From positions 21,240 to 26,965 of the forward strand of contig PMHI01000133.1 of NCBI GenBank assembly GCA_003156615.1: a DNA stretch of 5,726 nt. Direction: 5' to 3'. The notes under the pieces are model-generated. The model was not told where the DNA came from and made no database searches. It was given only the letters and a program-made list of their open reading frames with translations. The DNA comes from Acidobacteriaceae bacterium. Lineage in GTDB: Bacteria; Acidobacteriota; Terriglobia; Terriglobales; SbA1. Of this stretch, positions 1 to 4,483 are shown one piece after another. A program made the position numbers and the translations under genes. Within the stretch, counting starts at the first letter, position 1. Every line of letters starts with the position of its first letter.

Positions 1-225
1 GGGCGAGAGATTCTTGATGGCCGCGATCAACTGCGGGCCGTCGAGTCCGGGCATGGCCATATCGGTGACCACGAGATCGACCCCGCCTTGCTTGAAGCGT
101 TCCAGGGCTTCTTCGCCGCGGGAGTAACTGACCACGCGGTAGCCGCGGGTCTCGAGCATGATTTTGCGATAGGAAAGTGACTGTTCGTTATCGTCAACAC
201 AAAGGATCGTGCGCTTGGGTTTCAT
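1..225 (-). CDS. Response regulator receiver domain protein, N-terminal part (runs off window)
   Basis: The 75 visible codons, read from ATG at 225-223, form the first half of a CheY-like receiver domain. Visible landmarks are strand 1 followed by the acidic pair (ILCVDDNE, D11 and D12), which binds Mg2+, and the phospho-acceptor D55 in VVTDMAMPGLDG with the usual following MPG-DG turn. The family accepts phosphate from a histidine kinase onto this Asp and acts in the cytoplasm. A weak GGGTGA sequence directly precedes the start codon, and no better in-frame start lies upstream. The C-terminus is outside the window, so I cannot tell a single-domain CheY-type protein from a receiver fused to an output domain. 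The gene follows phzF on the same strand after a 232-nt gap in which I see no gene. Family assignment is secure; the target pathway is unknown. Confidence 0.9.
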   Translation of the reverse strand, partial: MKPKRTILCVDDNEQSLSYRKIMLETRGYRVVSYSRGEEALERFKQGGVDLVVTDMAMPGLDGPQLIAAIKNLSP

Positions 226-457
226 TCACCCGCCTGGGTCCGCCGGCTGCCCGCTGTGACTGGACGTCAAAGACCGGAAGTCCTATTACTGAGCATCCGC
301 GGAAGTTTTTTTGTTCGCGAAGAATATGAAGAGCGCCATGATGCTAATGGCAGTGCGGTGCACTGTAAAGTGGCGTCGAAGGAAATGGGATGTTTTGGCC
401 ATTGACTTTTTTCGAGGGCGTGAAAGGCCTAATGCCGCGCCGCTTGCGGGCGGTCGG

Positions 458-1366
458 CTAGAGGAAAACTTCGCCGCGCATGATTTCAACCGAGTGGCCG
501 CCGACACGTACGTTAACTACCCGGTTATGGCTGTGCGAGGCGCGCACAAAAATCCGGCTGGGCCGCTTCATCTCCACACCTTGTTCAATGAGAACGCGCT
601 CATCGGGTGCGGCTACGCCGTGTGCCACCATCCAGGCGGCGGTACAACCCGCGGCGGAGCCGGTCGCCGGGTCCTCGCCGTTGTAGAACAGCATGCGGGC
701 GTGCAGGCGGGCCTCGCGATCAACGGTCTCCCGGGTCACGAAATAAAAAGACTTGCCCGCGGTTTGGGCGAGATACTCGGCGGTACGGTTGAGATCGATA
801 TGCAAGTTCTCGATGACCGCCAGCGATTTCAGCGGAGTCACGGTGAAGGGAACTCCCGTCGAAACCGTTTCAATGGGAAGGGAATCGTCGAAGTCTTCGA
901 GACGCAGGCCAGTCGCGCGGGCGACCGCTTCGCGCTCGTGCTGCGTGAAGAAGGTGGGCTCGAGCTGCGTCATCTCGCCGAACGCAGGTTGGCCATCTGA
1001 GTCTTCGAAATGGACCGGCACTTTGCCGACATTGAGTTCAAGCACAACTTTTTTCGCGCCACTGTTTTCCGCGTCACCCCCGGCGCGCAAGGCAAATGCT
1101 GTTCCCAGCGTGGGATGGCCGGCGAAAGGCAGCTCTTCCTGCACCGTGAAGATGCGCACGCGAATGCCTTGCTCGCGTTCGGTGGCGGCGTCGCGTCGCA
1201 GGATGAACGTGGTCTCGGAGAGGTTCATCTCCTTGGCGATCAACTGCATCTCGGCATCGGTTACGCCGCGGGCGTCGGGGAATACGGCCAGCGAATTGCC
1301 CTCGAGCGGACGCGACGAGAAAACATCCCATTGCGCCATTGCCAGGCGCCGTACTGGTTGGCTCAT
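458..1366 (-). CDS. PhzF-family phenazine biosynthesis-like protein (isomerase/epimerase fold)
   Basis: This 302-residue protein has the normal length for the PhzF family, a two-lobed fold related to diaminopimelate epimerase. Visible motifs are the N-terminal FSSRPLEGNSLAVF, MNLSETTFI with E51 (the position of the catalytic Glu in PhzF), FAGHPTLGTA (H84) in the first lobe, and GEDPATGSAAG (D232) in the second lobe. True PhzF isomerises trans-2,3-dihydro-3-hydroxyanthranilate in phenazine synthesis. No other phz genes are in this window and most PhzF-like proteins have no proven substrate, so I assign the family and not the phenazine reaction. The ATG at 1366 is supported by a GGAG about 8 nt upstream. 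The stop is TAG at 460-458. The gene follows the alpha/beta hydrolase gene by 95 nt on the same strand and may share its transcript. Confidence 0.93.
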   Translation of the reverse strand: MSQPVRRLAMAQWDVFSSRPLEGNSLAVFPDARGVTDAEMQLIAKEMNLSETTFILRRDAATEREQGIRVRIFTVQEELPFAGHPTLGTAFALRAGGDAENSGAKKVVLELNVGKVPVHFEDSDGQPAFGEMTQLEPTFFTQHEREAVARATGLRLEDFDDSLPIETVSTGVPFTVTPLKSLAVIENLHIDLNRTAEYLAQTAGKSFYFVTRETVDREARLHARMLFYNGEDPATGSAAGCTAAWMVAHGVAAPDERVLIEQGVEMKRPSRIFVRASHSHNRVVNVRVGGHSVEIMRGEVFL

Positions 1367-1404
1367 GAATCGTCTCCGGGAACTAACCGCGCAAGACTAA
1401 CCTT

Positions 1405-1428
1405 GGGTGCCGCCCTGAGACGGCACCC
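1405..1428 (-). terminator. Perfect 8-bp hairpin between the hydrolase and phzF-like genes (possible weak terminator)
   Basis: GGGTGCCG (1405-1412) and CGGCACCC (1421-1428) form a perfect inverted repeat around an 8-nt loop. It lies 33 nt after the hydrolase stop and 38 nt before the phzF-like start, reading on the minus strand. The stem is GC-rich enough for a terminator, but on the minus strand it is followed by AAGGTTAGTCTTG and has no clear U tract. It may therefore only attenuate transcription or stabilise an mRNA end within a two-gene operon. The structure is seen directly; the function is a guess. Confidence 0.35.
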
Positions 1429-1461
1429 GGTGAAACAGCGACTGAAAGAAAGATGGTCTGC

Positions 1462-2343
1462 TTACGCAGCTTCATCCTTCTGGCGCTTGGAGGCTGTAGC
1501 CGACGCAACGCCTTTGCCCAGGAACTTCACCAGCTCAGAGTTCACTTCGTCCGCATGGGTCCAAGTGATGCAGTGTGGCCCGTCTTTCACCACCACGAGG
1601 CGGGCTCCCTTGATCAGGTCGGCAGTGCGGAGTCCCGAGGCAGCAATCGGCAGGATGCGATCCGCGTCGCCGTGAAAGACCAGCGTGGGCACGTCGATTT
1701 TGCTCAGGTCCTTGCGGAAGTCCTCATGCCATGTGGGCACGCAGGCGAGGCTGGCAGTCGGAGAGGCTCCGGCCGCGAGGTTCCAGCTGGACTGAACGAC
1801 TTGTTCGCTGACACGCTTGCCCAGCAGAAGGTCCGTGTTGTAGAAATTCTTGAAAAAGTCGGTGAAGAACGCGTAGCGGTCCGCGACGACGGCTTTCTCG
1901 ATCCCTTCGAAGACACTGCCGTCCACGCCCTCCGGGTTGTCCGGCGTCTTCAGCAGGAAGGGCGGGACGCCGGAAATGATTACCGCCTGACTCACCCCCT
2001 TCGATCCATATTTCCCGAGATAGCGCGCCACTTCACCGCCACCCATCGAGAAACCGGCCAGTGCGAAGTCACGCAGTTTGAGGTGCGTCACGAGCTTGCG
2101 CAGATCCTCGGCGAAGGTGTCGTAGTTGTAGCCCGTGGTGGGCTGGCTGGACTTGCCGAATCCCCGGCGGTCATAGGTGATGACACGGCGGCCCGCATCC
2201 AAAAGAACCGGTAACTGCTTCTCCCAGGAAATACAGCTCAGCGGATATCCGTGAATGAGGACAACCGGCTTGCCGGAGCCGTGGTCCTCGTAGTAGAGGT
2301 CGATGTTGCCGGAGTTTTCCTTCCCGACAGTAATGTACGGCAT
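1462..2343 (-). CDS. Alpha/beta hydrolase, non-heme haloperoxidase / arylesterase-like
   Basis: This 293-residue protein has a full alpha/beta-hydrolase catalytic set: the oxyanion-region VVLIHGYPLS (about 27-36), the YDRRGFGKSS strand (57-66), the nucleophile elbow GFSMGGGE with S99, the acid in HGDADRILP (D228), and the histidine in GPHCITWTH (H257). The RRGFG, SMGG-E and W-then-P-LL features match the cofactor-free bacterial chloroperoxidase/esterase group. Members hydrolyse esters and can make peracids from carboxylic acids and H2O2 in vitro; the natural substrate is usually unknown. The last 16 or so residues (ASATASKRQKDEAA) form a polar tail beyond the usual end. There is no signal peptide, so it is probably cytosolic. 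The ATG at 2343 has an excellent Shine-Dalgarno (AAGGAAGGAG, complement of 2351-2360). It is first in a possible operon with the phzF-like gene. Family is confident; specific activity is inferred. Confidence 0.93.
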   Translation of the reverse strand: MPYITVGKENSGNIDLYYEDHGSGKPVVLIHGYPLSCISWEKQLPVLLDAGRRVITYDRRGFGKSSQPTTGYNYDTFAEDLRKLVTHLKLRDFALAGFSMGGGEVARYLGKYGSKGVSQAVIISGVPPFLLKTPDNPEGVDGSVFEGIEKAVVADRYAFFTDFFKNFYNTDLLLGKRVSEQVVQSSWNLAAGASPTASLACVPTWHEDFRKDLSKIDVPTLVFHGDADRILPIAASGLRTADLIKGARLVVVKDGPHCITWTHADEVNSELVKFLGKGVASATASKRQKDEAA

Positions 2344-2545
2344 TGGGTGTCTCCTTCCTTGGTTGCGGTGCAGGTTGAAGTTGAGTGGCAGGTTCGCTAG
2401 TAAGAGTCCTAAACATCAAGGATGCGGGAGGCTGCTTTGACGATGCAGGAAACCAAATCCTAAAACGCGGAGGTCGCCCAGACCGGACGCGCAAGTCACG
2501 GAGAATGGCCGCTAGCAAACTAAGACTGCCTGGCCTTTGTCGCGG
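2344..2545. other. Non-coding stretch upstream of the hydrolase gene
   Basis: About 200 nt between the hydrolase start and the plus-strand promoter. Apart from the hydrolase Shine-Dalgarno at 2351-2360 I see no gene, no strong repeat and no convincing -35/-10 pair. The minus-strand promoter of the hydrolase gene should lie here, but I cannot point to it. Open frames crossing this area overlap the hydrolase and lack family features. Confidence 0.6.
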
Positions 2546-2574
2546 TTGACAGCGTGAGTGCAGGCTTCTATTCT
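2546..2574 (+). promoter_or_regulatory. Sigma70-type promoter driving the structured RNA ahead of the peroxiredoxin
   Basis: A perfect -35 TTGACA (2546-2551) is followed by exactly 17 nt and a -10 TATTCT (2569-2574, 4 of 6 consensus positions). Transcription would start near 2581, five nt before the first base of a stem that closes the downstream RNA structure, which supports the prediction. The promoter lies 210 nt upstream of the peroxiredoxin start, with an intrinsic terminator in between. It is the strongest promoter match I could find by eye in this window. Confidence 0.65.
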
Positions 2575-2580
2575 AATTTG

Positions 2581-2698
2581 GTGTTTTGGCCCTCCAATAG
2601 CCGCGGCACTTGTTGTTCCATGTGTTCGCCGCCGTGTGGGTAGGGAGCCAAGCGAGATTTCTTCCAACCCACCCGGCGAAATGGGTGGGTTTCGTTTT
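2581..2698 (+). ncRNA. Candidate structured leader / small RNA (about 118 nt) with switch-like alternative folds
   Basis: The start is inferred from the promoter at 2546-2574 and the end from an intrinsic terminator. Hand pairing gives four helices. P1: 2586-2594 with 2643-2651, eight pairs with one C-A mismatch. P2: 2603-2609 with 2622-2632, seven pairs around a 4-nt bulge. Antiterminator: 2636-2647 with 2661-2672, eleven pairs with one A-A mismatch. Terminator: 2666-2674 with 2683-2691, nine pairs. P1 and the antiterminator compete for 2643-2647; the antiterminator and terminator compete for 2667-2672. That is the logic of a riboswitch or attenuator in which P1 formation would turn downstream transcription off. 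The peroxiredoxin ATG lies 85 nt past the terminator. I do not recognise a known riboswitch class, and it has no SRP-RNA GGAAG-GCAGCC signature. An independent small RNA is the main alternative. Confidence 0.5.
2666..2698 (+). terminator. Intrinsic (Rho-independent) terminator upstream of the peroxiredoxin gene
   Basis: AACCCACCC (2666-2674) pairs perfectly with GGGTGGGTT (2683-2691) around the 8-nt loop GGCGAAAT, and is followed by TTCGTTTT. The nine-pair GC-rich stem with a T tract on its 3' side fits a plus-strand terminator. No protein gene ends upstream on this strand, so it must end either a small RNA started at about 2581 or a regulated leader of the peroxiredoxin mRNA. Confidence 0.8.
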
Positions 2699-2783
2699 CA
2701 TCCGACGTTTACCCGAATTGAGAGCCGCGGCTGGCCAACTTTCAGATTTCACCGCTTCGAATTGAATTCACAAGGAGAGAAAT

Positions 2784-3473
2784 ATGAGTACTGCGATAGC
2801 AACCGAGACCGGTAAAATCCCCCGCATCAACGACACCGCACCGGACTTCACTGCAGAAACCACACAGGGCACGATCAATTTTCATGAATGGATCGGTGAC
2901 GGGTGGGCGATTCTGTTTTCCCACCCCAAAGACTTCACTCCGGTGTGCACGACCGAACTTGGCTATATGGCAGGTCTGCAGCCGGAATTCGCCAAGCGCA
3001 ACACCAAGATTATTGGCTTAAGCGTGGATCCGGTGAGCAGCCACGGCAAGTGGGCCGCCGATATTGAAGAAACCCAGGGACACAAAGTGAAATACCCGAT
3101 GATCGGCGACCCGGAACTCAAGATTGCCAAGCTGTATGGGATGTTGCCGGCCGAGAGCGGGCACACCTCCGAGGGCCGTACGGCGGCGGATAATGCCACG
3201 GTGCGTACGGTGTTCGTAGTCGGTCCGGACAAGAAGATCAAACTCCAACTCAGCTACCCCATGAGCACTGGCCGCAACTTCGACGAGGTGCTGCGCGTGC
3301 TCGATTCGATGCAGCTCACGGCCAAGCACAAAGTGGCCACGCCCGTGAACTGGAAGCAGGGCGATGAAGTGATCATCCTGCCCTCAGTGTCGAACGAGGA
3401 AGCGCAACAGAAGTATCCCGGAGGGTGGAAGTCTCCCAAGCCGTATCTGCGCATCGTACCTCAGCCGAAGTGA
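2784..3473 (+). CDS. 1-Cys peroxiredoxin (Prx6/AhpC-TSA family)
   Basis: This 229-residue thioredoxin-fold peroxidase reduces H2O2 and organic hydroperoxides in the cytoplasm. The active-site motif PKDFTPVCTTE carries P48, T52 and the peroxidatic C55. The supporting Arg is R141 in ATVRTVFVVGPD. The YPMSTGRNFDEVLR segment (158-171) and the long C-terminal part (VNWKQGDEVIILPSVS, then FPGG-like YPGGWKSPKPYLR) are hallmarks of the Prx6 subgroup, whose members are 210-235 residues. C55 is the only cysteine, so resolution needs an outside thiol donor. The ATG at 2784 has a strong AAGGAG at 2772-2777. Expression may depend on readthrough of the terminator at 2666-2698 or on an unseen promoter in the 85 nt after it. 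The stop TGA (3471-3473) is followed after 26 nt by a tRNA-Sec gene, yet the active site is Cys and no in-frame Sec codon is present. Confidence 0.96.
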   Translation: MSTAIATETGKIPRINDTAPDFTAETTQGTINFHEWIGDGWAILFSHPKDFTPVCTTELGYMAGLQPEFAKRNTKIIGLSVDPVSSHGKWAADIEETQGHKVKYPMIGDPELKIAKLYGMLPAESGHTSEGRTAADNATVRTVFVVGPDKKIKLQLSYPMSTGRNFDEVLRVLDSMQLTAKHKVATPVNWKQGDEVIILPSVSNEEAQQKYPGGWKSPKPYLRIVPQPK

Positions 3474-3499
3474 CGTAGGAAGGATGGGGCGGCGGCTGC

Positions 3500-3597
3500 G
3501 GAAGCGCATGTGGTCCGGTGATCATCCCGGTCTTCAAAACCGGCGGGCGGCAGGTCTTCCTGTCACCGGTGGGTTCGACCCCCACTCGCTTCCGCCA
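3500..3597 (+). tRNA. selC: tRNA-Sec (anticodon TCA), selenocysteine tRNA
   Basis: The sequence folds as a bacterial selenocysteine tRNA, which reads UGA together with SelB and is charged with serine and then converted by SelA. The acceptor is 3500-3506 with 3587-3593 (GGAAGCG/CGCTTCC). The eighth position, C3507 against T3586, does not pair. The D arm has six pairs (3510-3515 with 3520-3525) and a 4-nt CGGT loop, typical of tRNA-Sec. The anticodon arm CCGGT-CTTCAAA-ACCGG places TCA at 3534-3536. A long variable arm has six pairs (3549-3554 with 3559-3564) and a TCTT loop. The T arm is GTGGG-TTCGACC-CCCAC (3569-3585). The discriminator is G3594 and CCA is encoded at 3595-3597. Five T residues follow directly. 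selA and selB are not in the window. It lies 26 nt after the peroxiredoxin stop and could share its transcript. Confidence 0.95.
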
Positions 3598-3633
3598 TTT
3601 TTCAACTTACAGACCACGCAAATCACTTGCAAA

Positions 3634-3975
3634 TCAGTTCGGCTTCGGCAGGGCCATCTGTACCACCTTGGAATGGGCTTCTTGCATCGTTTGTGACCAC
3701 ATCCCCGCATCCCCGTACACGTTCATGGTGGTGCGGATGTCCCCGTGACGCATCAGTTTTTGTTCTACTGCCACCGTCGTCCCAGCGGCATCCAGCCACG
3801 AGCGACAGGTATGCTGTGAGTTCCGAGCCTGCCGATGGTAGCGGCTGCGGCAGCGCTTCGGAACGAACGCCAAACTCGATCGTAGGACCAAGGCTGGCGG
3901 CCGAGCCTCGCCGGAGAAGCAAACACCCAGTCTTCATCACTCGAGAATTGCATTGTTTGCTTCCAGGCACTGCGA
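3634..3975 (-). pseudogene. Tyrosine recombinase (phage-type integrase) C-terminal remnant, frameshifted
   Basis: Two minus-strand frames together read as the catalytic end of a tyrosine integrase. The upstream frame gives AWKQTMQFSSDEDWVFASP and then GRQPWSYDRVWRSF, ending in GTHS near 3813. The downstream frame continues HTCRSWLDAAG, then QKLMRHGDIRTTMNVYGD with box III H and the nucleophile Tyr at 3717-3715, and a C-terminus EAHSKVVQMALPKPN with a TGA stop at 3636-3634. The intact family reads roughly HSLRHT at the junction. Here the L-R codons are missing and the frame shifts, consistent with loss of about 7 nt. The box II (HxxR) catalytic Arg is therefore gone. No N-terminal half or box I Arg is visible; the similarity fades above about 3970, perhaps with another frameshift. 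The remnant is convergent with the tRNA-Sec gene and ends 36 nt from its CCA, the usual place for an integrase that targets a tRNA 3' end. Confidence 0.85.
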
Positions 3976-4076
3976 GAGCCTCGCCCGCGCTCCCATATCG
4001 GCCGCGTCCATCCGATTGCAGTTCCATGTCGAAAGCGAACATTCCGTAGGTGCCCCAAAGGCTACATGCGCGCTCA

Positions 4077-4469
4077 TCATGACGCGTCGGTAGTTCGCTG
4101 AGCCTTATGAGGTTGTGCCGATGAGGGAACGCCAATCTCGAAACCCTTGCTAAAAGCTTGAAGGTGTTTTAGCACTCTTTCGTTCCGTTTGTTTCGATCA
4201 TCTTCTTCGTCATCGCTATCATCGTCATCATCCTCGTGGTCCTCAACGTCGATGCGGTGTTCCAGCAGAAGGTCCGATGCTCCGTTCTCTTGTGACATCC
4301 GGATGAAGTTCCGGAGCGCGGCGGCTTCGCTCTCGTCACATAGAGCCCTTAAGTCAAATCCAAGCAAAAAAGCGCCCGTGTGTGCGAAAGAGATGCCAGC
4401 CTTAACAACCTCGTCACTGAATCGTCGGTCGCGTGAGGCAAGAATATAATGTTCAATTACATGCGAGGT
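4077..4469 (-). pseudogene. Start-less gene fragment, unknown protein with acidic tract
   Basis: A minus-strand frame is open from 4469 down to the stop at 4079-4077, 130 residues, and reads like a real protein throughout: HYILASRDRRFSDEVVKAG, then SFAHTGAFLLGFDLRALCDE, then ALRNFIRMSQENG, followed by a strongly acidic tract (DVEDHEDDDDDSDDEEDD) and a polar basic tail. There is no ATG or GTG near the beginning; the first usable start is a TTG at 4367-4365, inside the conserved-looking part and without a Shine-Dalgarno. The natural reading is that the 5' end was cut off, with the break close to the inferred left end of the IS at about 4484. I do not recognise the family and assign no function. 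A short gene starting at the TTG (96 residues) is the alternative. Confidence 0.45.
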
Positions 4470-4483
4470 TCATTATTAATAGT

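Noticed and set aside
425..460. GC-rich imperfect inverted repeat just after the phzF-like stop as a terminator.
   Set aside because: The stem is short and interrupted, and no T tract follows on the minus strand.
286..507. Short minus-strand frame with a hydrophobic stretch (ISIMALFIFFANKK), possibly a small membrane peptide.
   Set aside because: It overlaps the 3' end of the phzF-like gene in another frame, and neither its ATG nor the internal ATG at 402 has a Shine-Dalgarno. Nothing supports translation.
311..2214. Several long plus-strand frames across the phzF-like and hydrolase genes.
   Set aside because: They are opposite-strand shadows of well-identified genes in GC-rich DNA and show no domain features.
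2718..2746. TTGAGA and a -10-like TTCAGA as a second promoter directly before the peroxiredoxin gene.
   Set aside because: The -10 matches only two consensus positions, so I cannot support it, although some promoter after the terminator remains possible.
3471..3516. Possible UGA readthrough of the peroxiredoxin stop as selenocysteine, given the neighbouring tRNA-Sec.
   Set aside because: The protein is already full length with its own active-site Cys. The extension would be only about 15 low-complexity residues running into the tRNA gene, and no SECIS-like hairpin is evident right after the UGA.
3840..3856. 15 of 17 match to 3491-3507, the 5' flank and acceptor start of the tRNA-Sec gene, considered as an attachment-site duplicate.
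   Set aside because: Integrases duplicate the 3' part of tRNA genes, not the 5' flank, and the second copy is inside integrase coding sequence made of GC-rich alanine codons. Probably coincidence.
4189..4449. Serine-rich plus-strand frame opposite the acidic tract.
   Set aside because: The poly-serine run is simply the complement of Asp/Glu codons in the minus-strand fragment; low complexity, no other support.
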